The notes: generated by a model not told the origin, from the letters alone. Counted from the first letter of the stretch, positions 23,051 through 32,184 are shown. The stretch is DNA of 64,000 bases from Dyadobacter koreensis (GCF_900108855.1 NZ_FNXY01000009.1:310001-374000); one strand, 5' to 3'. Translations and numbers: made by a program.

Positions 23051-25339
23051 CTAATTTGTTGCTTTCAATATAACGCTCCCACCGGCTTTACATTTTAATT
23101 CTACATAACCATCTTCTGAAACATTAACCGTTACTAACCTGGCTGACAAAGTCTGATATTTTTTAAAAGGCAATTTCAAAGTAGCAATCCCATCTTTTTC
23201 CGATTCTATTTTGACTTCTGAGATCTGACCATTTTCTTTTTTAGCACTGATCAAAAACGCACCTTCTGCCCGAAGTTTTTCAAAAGCAATATTCTTCCAG
23301 GTTTCGGGAACGGCTGGCATGATCTCTATAAATCCGGCATAACTTTGAAGCAGCATTTCCTGCAAACCAGCCGCGAAAGCGAAGTTGCCCTCCAATGTAA
23401 AGGGTCTATATGTAAATTTTGATAACCCGGATTTTGTCTGATCGCCATTGACATGAAAGCTGTTGGGCAGTACAAAAGCTTTGGCAAAAATGGAAAGATC
23501 TTTGGCTGCACCTTCACCGTCTTTGGCACGCGCTTTCATATTGGCGAGCCAGGCATAGGAGTATCCGCACCAATAATCCGGGCCGACTTTATCCAGTAAC
23601 GCAATCGTATTTTTGATGATTGCCTGCGACTTTTCGCCGTCTTCCCATTTGATCAAGCCCAAAGGATGAATCGCCATCATATGTGAAAAATGGCGGTGAG
23701 ATTCCTGGTAAGGTAAATTGGGCGCAAACATTAATTCTTCATTTTCCGTGATCGCATAATCACCAAACTGAGAAAGTATTTCTTTCCAATGATCTGATTC
23801 GGCTACTAAACCCAGTTCCAAAGCAAGTTCAGCTCCGGCTCCGAATGAAAATTTCATCAATGCCAGCTCATAGTTTGTATTTTGCGGAAACCAGGCTTCC
23901 AGACTGTTATCTTTAATTTCCGGACTTGAACTGATAGGAAGTTTCCGCTGACCATTTTCGTCTTTGACCGTTATTTTTTCAAGAAAACTGCAAACCTCTT
24001 TCACCCATGGATAAGCACGGTTTTTCAGAAAATTTGTGTCCATGCTATACCGCCATTGCAGATAATAGTGATGCGCCAGCCAGGACGAAACCGTCGGCGA
24101 AAGTGAATACTGAATCCAGCCACCCATTTCCGTTCCATCCAAAGTGGTTACTCCGGGAACTGCCAGTCCATCAACGCCGAAATACATTTTGGTATAACGC
24201 TTGTAATTAGCCAGATTTTCATCCAGATGATCAAAATAACCTAATCCTTCTTCCAGATGATTACCGCTGTAACTCGGCCAGTAACTTAGCTGAGTATTCA
24301 AATCGTGATGAAAATCGCCTTTCCACGGCGGGATTCTGCCATTGTCTGCCGTCCAGACGGCCTGCAATGAAATGGGAGGAGCGCCGCGACGGGCTGCGGA
24401 GCCGAATTTATATTGTTCAAGATACCATTGTTTTTCAATAACAGGGTCGGGCACATGGATGGCTGATTGATTCCAGAATTTTTTCCACCAATTCGCATGA
24501 CTAACAAAGTCTTTTTCAAATCCATGCGATATAGTTGTCTTGACAAGTGAAGAGGAGACAGGATTCAGCTTTTTATCAGGGTATTGTGAAGAAATACTCC
24601 ATACGCCTTCAATTGTGCCTGTTCCAATTTTTTTCCATTGAACAGTTATCTCATATTTAAATCCTCCCCAGCCTTCCTGTTTGTAAATAATGCTGTTTCC
24701 TTGTCGATTTACCGTTCCCTGTTTGTAGCCCAATCTGGCCAGATCATCTCCTACCAGCGAATTCACTTCGCCGCCCGATAATTTACCTTCATATTTTGGA
24801 GCAATTAATTGAGGATTGATATCAGTTTTAACATTTTCAAACTTAAACCATCCGACGGGTTCCGTCGCGTGAACAAAAGTTTTTAGCGTCAATCCGTCTT
24901 CCCACTGAACTTCACATAAAGCTTTGTCTAATGAAAGATGAACGGACTTTACCTTGTTTTTTCCTGCAAAATCAAATTCTAGGGCACCCGCCGGGATTTT
25001 TGATGGAGCGGGTTCTTTGTCGTAAGGCGCGTCAAAATATTGCTGAACAGGTTTGTAATCTTTCTTTTCAACCTGTTCCTGGACCCATTTGTAGCTGAAT
25101 TCTCTCCGGTGCAAACCGGCCATCGGACGCATATCCCAAATGTCGGCGCGATCAAGTGAGAACCGTAATTTTTCTCCGTTTTTCCATATTAATGCGCCAA
25201 CGGTAGCATTTCCCAGCGGAATTGCTTCGTCCCAAACGATAGCGAGTGAATCAAATTGTAGGTCGTGTTTTTTTGTTGGCTGCGCGGAGGCGTTTATCGC
25301 AACAAGAACTAAGAATAATGAGATGGGAATTTTATACAT
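23051..25339 (-). CDS. GH95-type glycoside hydrolase (fucosidase/galactosidase-like)
   Basis: Exported enzyme of 762 residues from the ATG at 25339, which starts a clean signal peptide MYKIPISLFLVLVAINASAQ; the longer open frame upstream has no family match. The N-terminal domain carries WDEAIPLGNATVGALIW and LSLDRADIWD-like sequence, then an (alpha/alpha)6 barrel with WTADNGRIPPWKGDFHHDLNTQ and the Asn/Asp-rich region ELALMKFSFGAGAELA. GH95 enzymes cleave alpha-L-fucose or alpha-L-galactose; the actual substrate is open, and the family match is moderate. It precedes the DUF1553-DUF1501-rhaM group on the same strand. Confidence 0.75.
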   Translation of the reverse strand: MYKIPISLFLVLVAINASAQPTKKHDLQFDSLAIVWDEAIPLGNATVGALIWKNGEKLRFSLDRADIWDMRPMAGLHRREFSYKWVQEQVEKKDYKPVQQYFDAPYDKEPAPSKIPAGALEFDFAGKNKVKSVHLSLDKALCEVQWEDGLTLKTFVHATEPVGWFKFENVKTDINPQLIAPKYEGKLSGGEVNSLVGDDLARLGYKQGTVNRQGNSIIYKQEGWGGFKYEITVQWKKIGTGTIEGVWSISSQYPDKKLNPVSSSLVKTTISHGFEKDFVSHANWWKKFWNQSAIHVPDPVIEKQWYLEQYKFGSAARRGAPPISLQAVWTADNGRIPPWKGDFHHDLNTQLSYWPSYSGNHLEEGLGYFDHLDENLANYKRYTKMYFGVDGLAVPGVTTLDGTEMGGWIQYSLSPTVSSWLAHHYYLQWRYSMDTNFLKNRAYPWVKEVCSFLEKITVKDENGQRKLPISSSPEIKDNSLEAWFPQNTNYELALMKFSFGAGAELALELGLVAESDHWKEILSQFGDYAITENEELMFAPNLPYQESHRHFSHMMAIHPLGLIKWEDGEKSQAIIKNTIALLDKVGPDYWCGYSYAWLANMKARAKDGEGAAKDLSIFAKAFVLPNSFHVNGDQTKSGLSKFTYRPFTLEGNFAFAAGLQEMLLQSYAGFIEIMPAVPETWKNIAFEKLRAEGAFLISAKKENGQISEVKIESEKDGIATLKLPFKKYQTLSARLVTVNVSEDGYVELKCKAGGSVILKATN

Positions 25340-25408
25340 TGATTTAGCAGAATGACAATTAGCGAAATCCTTAATCTTATTACTCCAAAGCACGAAAACC
25401 ATACTATC

Positions 25409-25765
25409 TCACGAAAATGCATCCTCAATATGTTTAATATTAATTCCGCCGCTGGAAAGAATTAAAATGGAAATAATATCAAACCGGATATCAAAATGCC
25501 AGTCTTTGGTATAAATGTAATTTTCCGCCGCTTTCATGATCAATTTCGCCTTGGTATAATTTACAAATTCCTCCGGCATACCGAAACCCGTGCCGCTTCT
25601 GGTTTTGACTTCAACAAAAATCAACGTTTTGTTTTTCTTGACGATCAGGTCAATTTCCGCGTGTTTATGGCGGTAATTTTTTTCAATTATTTCATAACCT
25701 TTTCCTTCCAAAAAGGTCAATGCCTGAGTTTCACCCCAGCTTCCGGTTGTGTTGTGTATAGCCAT
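25409..25765 (-). CDS. YraN family protein (UPF0102, nuclease-like)
   Basis: Endonuclease-like fold protein of 118 residues from the ATG at 25765 (MAIHNTTGSWGETQAL). The frame is open for 58 more codons upstream without family homology. The core motifs are GE of WGETQALTFL, AEIDLIV and FVEVKTRSG, which together form a PDDEXK-like site. Function is unknown, though YraN proteins are widely conserved. It diverges from lipB across a 191-base gap in which no clear promoter was found. Confidence 0.88.
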   Translation of the reverse strand: MAIHNTTGSWGETQALTFLEGKGYEIIEKNYRHKHAEIDLIVKKNKTLIFVEVKTRSGTGFGMPEEFVNYTKAKLIMKAAENYIYTKDWHFDIRFDIISILILSSGGINIKHIEDAFS

Positions 25766-25956
25766 TCGAACATTTTTAGTACAAAATAGTGTTATTGCAT
25801 AGTAAGTAAAAGAAAACCCAAATCGATTATACGTTTTAATCGATCTTTGATTAGAGCAGTATTTTAAGTAATTGATTTTCCACAGCCGAAAAGGCGTAAT
25901 TTGTTTCAAACCATTTGATTTGATATTTTCCGTGATCAAATCGATTTCCTTCAGAC

Positions 25957-26709
25957 ATGAATACCCTCATTAATAAACTAGTAGAATTCCAGAATTTAGG
26001 TCTGATCGATTATCAGGAAGCGTGGGATTACCAGGAAAAATTGTTTGCAGAAACGCTTTCGATAAAAACCAAAAACCGCACACTTCCGGCTGATGAACAA
26101 TTACTTACACCAAACCGTGTAATTTTCTGTCAGCATCCCCACGTTTATACTTTGGGAAAAAGCGGCAAACAGGATCATTTGTTGTTAAATGAAGAAGATC
26201 TGAGCCAGAAGCAGGCGAAATTTTATAGGATCAACCGTGGCGGAGACATTACCTATCACGGTCCGGGGCAACTGGTTGGTTACCCGATTCTTGATCTTGA
26301 TAATTTTTTCACAGATATTCATAAATATATGCGGACGCTGGAAGAAGCGATTATTCTTACACTGGCCGATTATAATATTACCGCGGGGAGAATCAGTGGA
26401 TTAACAGGCGTATGGCTTGATTTTGTTGAACAAAAAAATCCAAGAAAAATCTGTGCAATGGGCGTAAAAGCCAGCCGTTGGGTAACGATGCACGGTTTCG
26501 CTTTGAATGTGAACACGGATCTGGCTTACTTCGGAAACATTGTCCCTTGCGGGATTGAAGATAAGGCTGTTACCTCGATTTCTCAGGAACTTGGCCATGA
26601 CGTTGATTTTGATGAAGTTTCGGCACGGTTAAAAAATCACTTAGGAAGTCTTTTTGAAATGAGCTGGACAAATCCATATTATTCAAAAACAGATATTTTA
26701 GAAAATTAA
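25957..26709 (+). CDS. lipB: octanoyltransferase
   Basis: Transfers octanoyl from ACP to lipoyl domains, the first step of lipoate synthesis. The 250 residues include CQHPHVYTLGKSG, the family signature RGGDITYHGPGQLVGYPIL (residues about 94-112) and the catalytic Lys/Cys region KICAMGVKASRW plus NIVPCGIEDKAVTS. The length is normal for Bacteroidota. The unknown gene 14 bases downstream is probably co-transcribed. Confidence 0.95.
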   Translation: MNTLINKLVEFQNLGLIDYQEAWDYQEKLFAETLSIKTKNRTLPADEQLLTPNRVIFCQHPHVYTLGKSGKQDHLLLNEEDLSQKQAKFYRINRGGDITYHGPGQLVGYPILDLDNFFTDIHKYMRTLEEAIILTLADYNITAGRISGLTGVWLDFVEQKNPRKICAMGVKASRWVTMHGFALNVNTDLAYFGNIVPCGIEDKAVTSISQELGHDVDFDEVSARLKNHLGSLFEMSWTNPYYSKTDILEN

Positions 26710-26723
26710 GTATAAAGGAAAGA

Positions 26724-27137
26724 ATGAAGAAGGATATAATATTTCATCCGGTAGAAGGCGTGAAGGTTGCAATTGTTCGTAAAATCAACGAACTGAATGA
26801 AGCCGAGTGGAATGTCATTGTACTCAATAAAAATAACCAGCCGATCACCGGCGTTTTTGTTACTTCAAAAGGGTATGGAAATACGGAATCGGGTGAAAAT
26901 GCTGGTATAAAAACATCAACCCTGCGTCACTTTTTCCCGGAAATTAAAGCACAGGATCATGTGGTTGTAGAACCGATCATGCCGGAAGTTTTTCACCTGA
27001 ATAACGAGTTCTGGATCAGCTATTTCCTTGGAAATCAGATTTACGATAAAAAGTTTATATTCGTGCCGGACAGCATCGTGGAGGACAATATCATCGAAAT
27101 CGAGCCGCTGGGACTGGAAGGTGTCCTGCATGATTAA
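26724..27137 (+). CDS. conserved hypothetical protein
   Basis: Protein of 137 residues that I do not recognise. It is soluble, acidic and rich in beta strands by eye (VKVAIVRKINELNEAEWNVIV, HVVVEPIMPEVFHL, IIEIEPLGLEGVL), with no signal peptide, Cys or recognisable catalytic motif. It is 14 bases after lipB and 21 bases before the exonuclease gene, so it sits in an operon-like row. Regular codon use and tight spacing support a real gene. Confidence 0.75.
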   Translation: MKKDIIFHPVEGVKVAIVRKINELNEAEWNVIVLNKNNQPITGVFVTSKGYGNTESGENAGIKTSTLRHFFPEIKAQDHVVVEPIMPEVFHLNNEFWISYFLGNQIYDKKFIFVPDSIVEDNIIEIEPLGLEGVLHD

Positions 27138-27158
27138 AGCATAAATTAACCACACACT

Positions 27159-27893
27159 ATGACAGATGAATTTCGCCGCAAAGCAAAAAATTTTCTCCTT
27201 CTCGACATTGAAACCGTAGCCGGTTATGCGTCCTATGACCAGCTTCCGGAGCGGATGCAAAAGCTTTGGGATAAGAAAGCGACGGTGTTGAGAAAAGGCG
27301 ATGAGAGCGTTTCCAATGAAGAGTATTTTTACGATCGGAGCGCCATTTACGCAGAATTTGGTAAGATTGTGTGCATCGCTTTCGGTGCTTTTTATTGGGA
27401 TGAAAATAATGAGATAGCCTTCAAAGTCCGCAGCTTCTCCGGCGACGACGAGGTTAAGCTTTTACTTGAATTTAAAGCACTTATAGAAAAATATCCGGCA
27501 GAGCAGCTCATTCTGTGCGCCCATAATGGCAGAGAATTTGACTTCCCGTTTCTTTGTCGCCGCATGCTGATCCTGGGCATTGAAATTCCAAAAGCATTAC
27601 AGATCACGGGTAAAAAGCCCTGGGAAATCCTGCATCAGGATACGATGGACCTCTGGAAATTCGGCGATTATAAGAGTTATACTTCGTTGGATTTGCTGGC
27701 TGCGGTTTTTGATATACCCGGCAGCAAAAATGAAATGAGCGGCGATCAGGTTACACGCGTTTATTACGAGGAGAACGATCTCGCTAAAATTTGCCGATAT
27801 TGCAGAGAAGACGTGGTCGTACTGGCGCAATTATATTTGAAAATGCACAGTTTTCAGCCCGTACGAGCCGATAATATTACAAGAGTGGAATAA
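27159..27893 (+). CDS. 3'-5' exonuclease, PolB-like (DnaQ fold)
   Basis: Protein of 244 residues of the predicted PolB-related exonuclease family (PF10108). The DEDD-type residues are visible: D and E in LLLDIETVAGY, Asp in CAHNGREFDFPFL, Asp in HQDTMDLWKFGDYKSYTSLDLL, and the last Asp in CREDVVVLAQLY. No polymerase domain is attached. It likely acts in DNA repair or RNA trimming in the cytoplasm; the true substrate is not known. It lies 21 bases after the unknown gene and 63 bases before rnr, which may put two exonucleases in one transcript. Confidence 0.85.
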   Translation: MTDEFRRKAKNFLLLDIETVAGYASYDQLPERMQKLWDKKATVLRKGDESVSNEEYFYDRSAIYAEFGKIVCIAFGAFYWDENNEIAFKVRSFSGDDEVKLLLEFKALIEKYPAEQLILCAHNGREFDFPFLCRRMLILGIEIPKALQITGKKPWEILHQDTMDLWKFGDYKSYTSLDLLAAVFDIPGSKNEMSGDQVTRVYYEENDLAKICRYCREDVVVLAQLYLKMHSFQPVRADNITRVE

Positions 27894-27956
27894 TTTGACT
27901 AGTTTAACAACATGATTATTCCACCTTCCTTAATCAACAATTACTCATAAAACTTC

Positions 27957-30344
27957 ATGAGAGAGAAAAAACCAAATAAAGAATTTAAAGAAAATAAGAC
28001 CGTCAAAGCGCCGCATGGCATTGTTTCCTATATCGATAGTTTGAAAGCAGATATTGCCGCTTTTTTCGATTTAAATAGCGAACATTCCTTTCGTCCTTTT
28101 GACGTACACGCGCATTTTGGCGTAGAGGATCGCAAGGTTCGTGCGCTTTTTAACGAGATTTTACATGAACTTCAGGAATCCGGCCAGATACGCTCAAATG
28201 TCGACGGAACATTTACGGCCGCTCCTAATAAACCACAGGCAGATCCTGGCCTTATCGGTCGTGTCGACCGTGTTAACAAAGGCTTTGCTTTTGTGATCGT
28301 TGAAGGTCGCGAAGATGATATATATGTGGAAACTGAATTGCTGAACGGTGCCTGGGATGGCGATATCGTGAAGGTTCAGATACTTTCCAAATCAGGAAGA
28401 AGACAACAAACGAGCCGCGGAGATTCCGGAAAAACCAGAGTGGAAGGCCGTGTTATTGAAATCGTTGAAAGATCGCAAAAAGAAATCGTCGGGATTATTG
28501 AAGTGTGGCCGAAATACGCTGTGGTTCAACCTGATCATAAAAAATTATTTGATCCGATTTTCGTCGAGCCGGAACACCTTCACGGTGCTTCGAATGGCGA
28601 TAAGGTGATCATAAAAATGACTACCTGGCCAACCAGAACGCGTCAGCCCGAAGGAGAAGTTTTGCATGTTTTGGGACAAGCAGGAGAGAATGATGTAGAA
28701 ATGCACGCGATCCTGGCTGAATTTGGCTTGCCTTACGAATTCCCCGAATCAGTTGAAAAAGAGGCACAGAAAATTCCGGATGCTATTCCGAAAGAAGAAA
28801 TTTTAAAACGCCGCGACATGCGTGCGACTTTAACTTTCACGATTGACCCGGCTGATGCGAAAGATTTTGACGATGCGCTTTCGGTGCGTTATCTGGATGA
28901 AGGAAATGTAGAAGTTGGCGTGCATATTGCCGACGTATCGCATTACGTTCGCCCTGGTACGGAGCTTGAAAAAGAAGCAAACCGCCGTGCGACTTCGGTA
29001 TATCTTGTCGACAGGACGGTGCCGATGCTTCCTGAAAAATTATCCAATAATCTTTGTTCACTTCGTCCAAATGAGGATCGGTTAGCTTTCTCTGCCATTT
29101 TTGAATTGAGCCCGAAAGGTAAAATTTTGAAAGAATGGTTTGGAAGAACGGTGATCCATTCAGAACGCCGCTATTCGTACGAAGAAGCGCAGCAGGTTTT
29201 GGATACAAAAGAAGGAGATTATCCCAACGAATTGACGCTGCTGAACAGCATAGCGAAAATACTTCGGAAAGAACGTTTCAAAAACGGAGCGATCAATTTC
29301 GAAACAGCCGAAGTGCGTTTCCGTCTGGATGAAAACGGAAAACCATTAGGCGTTTATCAAAAAGAACGCCACGATTCACATAAGCTGATTGAAGAATTTA
29401 TGCTCTTGGCGAATAAACGGGTGGCTGAATTTGTGTATTCACTTTCCAAAGGACCGGATAAAAATACGATGGTTTACCGCGTTCACGAAGCGCCGGATCC
29501 GGATCGTTTAAAAACATTTGCTTCATTTGTCGCCAAACTAGGACATAAACTGGAAGTCGACGACGAGAAACAAATTGCGAAATCCATGAACAGTATGCTT
29601 CATGAAGTGGAAGGAAAACCAGAGCAAAACCTGATTGAATCTTTGGCTGTGAGAACGATGGCAAAAGCGCGGTATAGCGTTGAAGATCTGGGTCACTTTG
29701 GTTTGGCTTTCAAACGCTACACGCATTTTACCTCACCCATTCGCCGGTATCCGGACGTAATGGCGCATCGATTGTTGCAGCATTATCTGAACGGCGGAGA
29801 ATCGGTGAACAGCGAAACCTACGAAGGTGCCTGCAAACATTCATCCGAACGCGAAAGATTGGCCTCTGACGCAGAACGTGCTTCGATTAAGTACAAACAA
29901 GTCGAATTCATGAGCACTATGGACAAAGATCGTGTTTTTGATGGTATTATTACAGGCGTAACAGAGTTCGGAATTTTTGTTGAAATAACAGAAACCGCTT
30001 CGGAAGGTTTGGTAAGAATGAATGACTTAGGTGATGATTATTATGAACACGATAAAGATAATTACCGTCTGATCGGCCAGCGTACAAAAAAGATCTACAC
30101 GTTTGGAGACGCCGTGAAAGTGCAAGTAAAAGATACAAATCTGGTCCGCAGAAGCATGGATTTGTACTTGGCTGGCAACACAACTTCTTCCATTCGCTCA
30201 CGAAATGGCGGTGGTTTTGATGAAAAAAGTGGAAGAAGCTCTCGTGGTTCGTCGTCACGGGATTCCGGAAGAGAAAGAAAACCTTCGGATCGTAAAAAGA
30301 AAGCTGCTTCATCAGAACCAAAACCTAAACGCCGGAGGAGGTAA
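27957..30344 (+). CDS. rnr: ribonuclease R
   Basis: Processive 3'-5' exoribonuclease of 795 residues. Order: N-terminal winged-helix region, cold-shock/OB domains (GLIGRVDRVNKGFAFV, about residue 98), the RNB catalytic domain with TIDPADAKDFDDALSV (the four Asp, about residues 296-311) and the RRYPDVMAHRLLQ helix, then an S1 domain (DGIITGVTEFGIFVEI). The last ~50 residues are Arg/Lys/Ser-rich and low complexity, ending KPKRRRR, an RNA-binding tail common in RNase R. A small hairpin (30366-30387) follows. Confidence 0.95.
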   Translation: MREKKPNKEFKENKTVKAPHGIVSYIDSLKADIAAFFDLNSEHSFRPFDVHAHFGVEDRKVRALFNEILHELQESGQIRSNVDGTFTAAPNKPQADPGLIGRVDRVNKGFAFVIVEGREDDIYVETELLNGAWDGDIVKVQILSKSGRRQQTSRGDSGKTRVEGRVIEIVERSQKEIVGIIEVWPKYAVVQPDHKKLFDPIFVEPEHLHGASNGDKVIIKMTTWPTRTRQPEGEVLHVLGQAGENDVEMHAILAEFGLPYEFPESVEKEAQKIPDAIPKEEILKRRDMRATLTFTIDPADAKDFDDALSVRYLDEGNVEVGVHIADVSHYVRPGTELEKEANRRATSVYLVDRTVPMLPEKLSNNLCSLRPNEDRLAFSAIFELSPKGKILKEWFGRTVIHSERRYSYEEAQQVLDTKEGDYPNELTLLNSIAKILRKERFKNGAINFETAEVRFRLDENGKPLGVYQKERHDSHKLIEEFMLLANKRVAEFVYSLSKGPDKNTMVYRVHEAPDPDRLKTFASFVAKLGHKLEVDDEKQIAKSMNSMLHEVEGKPEQNLIESLAVRTMAKARYSVEDLGHFGLAFKRYTHFTSPIRRYPDVMAHRLLQHYLNGGESVNSETYEGACKHSSERERLASDAERASIKYKQVEFMSTMDKDRVFDGIITGVTEFGIFVEITETASEGLVRMNDLGDDYYEHDKDNYRLIGQRTKKIYTFGDAVKVQVKDTNLVRRSMDLYLAGNTTSSIRSRNGGGFDEKSGRSSRGSSSRDSGRERKPSDRKKKAASSEPKPKRRRR

Positions 30345-30365
30345 AACCTAAAATCTTTTTACCTG

Positions 30366-30387
30366 GCCAGGAGTTAAAATTCCTGGC
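30366..30387. terminator. weak hairpin after rnr
   Basis: GCCAGGA (30366-30372) pairs with TCCTGGC (30381-30387). There is no T-run on either strand, so termination is uncertain. It lies between rnr and the second GxxExxY gene. Confidence 0.4.
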
Positions 30388-30405
30388 TGCTATAACACAC
30401 ACTAA

Positions 30406-30777
30406 ATGACAATTATTTATAAAGAAGAATCCTATGAAATCATAGGTAGATGCATGGAAGTTCATAATGAGCTTGGACATGGATTTTCAGAGATCGTATA
30501 TAAGGACGCTCTGGAAATTTTATTTAAGCGATACAGAATTCCATATCTGCGTGAAAAAGAATATCCCGTATATTTTCAAGGAATCATGTTAGCTCATAAA
30601 TTTTGGGCGGATATGGTCGTATTTGAAAAAATAATTTTGGAAATTAAATGTGTGTCTGTTCTGACAGATGAACATATCTCGCAAACCATCAATTATTTAA
30701 AAGTATCAGGTAACAAGCTTGGTCTTCTGGTCAACTTTGGCCGGGGAAAACTTGAATATAAAAGATTGGTTTTTTGA
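30406..30777 (+). CDS. GxxExxY protein, second copy (PDDEXK_3 nuclease-like)
   Basis: Paralogue of the gene at 8237, also 123 residues but clearly diverged. The name-giving motif is GFSEIVY (residues about 26-32) after HNELGHG. The PDDEXK-like core is Asp in FWADMVV and ExK in LEIKCVSV, followed by HISQTINYLKVSG and the ending LLVNFGRGKLEYKRLVF. It follows rnr and is followed at 30798 by two tandem elements with 27-nt inverted ends. Sequence resembling its last codons recurs before the second element (31000-31015). Function is unproven. Confidence 0.8.
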   Translation: MTIIYKEESYEIIGRCMEVHNELGHGFSEIVYKDALEILFKRYRIPYLREKEYPVYFQGIMLAHKFWADMVVFEKIILEIKCVSVLTDEHISQTINYLKVSGNKLGLLVNFGRGKLEYKRLVF

Positions 30778-30797
30778 ATCGCCTTTAATTTTCTCTT

Positions 30798-30953
30798 GCC
30801 ACGAATGCACGAATTTTCACTAATGTTGAGGATGGAATATCTCGGAATGATCCGATTATCCTAATTATGTTAATTCCAGTCAAAATCAAAGTAGATAAGA
30901 AGTGTCAAAAATAATATTCGTGCCCAATTAGTGAAAATTCGTGTATTCGTGGC
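30798..30953. mobile_element. 156-bp element with 27-nt terminal inverted repeats, copy 1
   Basis: Left end GCCACGAATGCACGAATTTT... (30798-30824) and right end ...AAAATTCGTGTATTCGTGGC (30927-30953) are 27-nt inverted repeats with 26 matches. The core has no coding frame and contains GTCAAAATCAAAGTAGATAA, shared with copy 2. It begins 20 bases after the GxxExxY stop. It looks like a MITE-like, non-coding element or a structured RNA; no target-site duplication was identified. Confidence 0.7.
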
Positions 30954-31031
30954 TAGAAAGATCATCGTTGGAAAATGCGCCTTTTTCCTTATATATGAAA
31001 AATTGGTTTTGAAATCCACAGCTTTTCGCTT

Positions 31032-31170
31032 GCCACGAATGCACGAATTTTCACTAATCTTGGGGATGAAGTATCTCGGAATTATGCTAATTCTAGTCAA
31101 AATCAAAGTAGATAAGAACTGTCAAAAATAATACTCGTACCCAATTAGTGAAAATTCGTGTATTCGTGGC
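31032..31170. mobile_element. 139-bp element with 27-nt terminal inverted repeats, copy 2
   Basis: The ends (31032-31058 and 31144-31170) are the same 27-nt sequences as in copy 1. The core matches copy 1 over nearly its whole length but lacks a 17-base stretch including GATCCGATTATCCTA. About 35 bases before it (TTGGTTTT-GAA... TTTTC-CTTGCC) also match the bases before copy 1, so the repeated unit includes sequence around the end of the GxxExxY gene. The period is 234 bases. The rest of 30778-31226 is empty. Confidence 0.7.
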
Positions 31171-31226
31171 AGGAAAATAAGTATTAAAGTTATTACCATC
31201 CCTTTTCTCTAAAAATCAATTTAGAC

Positions 31227-32120
31227 ATGACTTTTCGCGGTAAATTCATTGCAATACTTTTATTACTTTCCTACACCACCTTCGCACAAAATAATCCTGA
31301 CAAAGAAGAGTGGCAGTCCTTATTTAATGGAAAAGATCTGAAAGGCTGGGATGTTAAAATTGCCGGACATAAGGTCAACGACAATTATAAAAATACCTTC
31401 ATCGTCGAAGACGGCATGATCCGGGTCAATTATAAGGAATATAAAACTTTCAGCACAGAATATGGGCATATCTATTACAACAAACCATACTCGCACTACC
31501 GTTTACGTCTAAAATATCGCTTTACTGGAAACCAGGTGCCGGGCGGGGCTTCCTGGAATGTTCGCAACAGCGGAATTATGCTTCATTCTCAGTCTGCTGC
31601 AAGTTTAGGGCTTGATCAGGATTTCCCGGTTTCTTTGGAAATGCAATACCTGGGCGGGCTGAATGCCGGAGAACGCACAACAGGAAACCTTTGCACGCCA
31701 GGCACCATCGTTGAGGTCAACGGAAAAATTGACCAGGCACATTGCATCAATTCAACTTCAAAAACGTATGATGGCGATCAATGGGTTTCTGCCGAGGCAA
31801 TCGTTCTGGGCGATTCTATTGTTCATCATATTATCAATGGTGATGTTGTTTTCACATTTACCAAACCTAAAATCGGCGGAGGTTATGTAGGCAAAGACCA
31901 TGATTTTAAAGCCGGACATTTCAGTAATGCCGAGGAATGGATCAAAAAAGATGGCACGCCGTTAACGAGTGGTTATATTGCTTTACAGGCTGAAAGTCAC
32001 CCGATTGACTTCAAAGATATTGAAATTCTGAATCTTCAAGGCTGCATGGATCCAAAAGCTTCCAACTACAAATCGTACTATCAATCTGCTGATAATAAAA
32101 GCTGTAAATACAAGAAATAA
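31227..32120 (+). CDS. exported DUF1080 protein (3-keto-disaccharide hydrolase-like)
   Basis: Secreted protein of 297 residues with signal peptide MTFRGKFIAILLLLSYTTFAQ. The beta-sandwich DUF1080 domain begins WQSLFNGKDLKGWDVK and includes NSGIMLHSQ and GYIALQAESHPIDFKDIEI, its usual end. A Cys-bearing C-terminal tail follows (GCMDPKASNYKSYY then DNKSCKY), similar to calcium-binding-like tails on secreted Bacteroidota proteins. The family acts on glycosides or 3-keto sugars in the periplasm. It is 56 bases after the tandem elements and 64 bases before gldG, without an evident functional link. Confidence 0.85.
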   Translation: MTFRGKFIAILLLLSYTTFAQNNPDKEEWQSLFNGKDLKGWDVKIAGHKVNDNYKNTFIVEDGMIRVNYKEYKTFSTEYGHIYYNKPYSHYRLRLKYRFTGNQVPGGASWNVRNSGIMLHSQSAASLGLDQDFPVSLEMQYLGGLNAGERTTGNLCTPGTIVEVNGKIDQAHCINSTSKTYDGDQWVSAEAIVLGDSIVHHIINGDVVFTFTKPKIGGGYVGKDHDFKAGHFSNAEEWIKKDGTPLTSGYIALQAESHPIDFKDIEILNLQGCMDPKASNYKSYYQSADNKSCKYKK

Positions 32121-32184
32121 CCGCCTGCCGCAATAACTCCGTATAGTTTTTATATTTTTGCTGAAAAACGGGCGTTACTGCTTC

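Noticed and set aside
30798..31170. Insertion sequence
   Set aside because: Terminal inverted repeats are present but no transposase frame fits in 139-156 bases; it is called a non-autonomous element instead.
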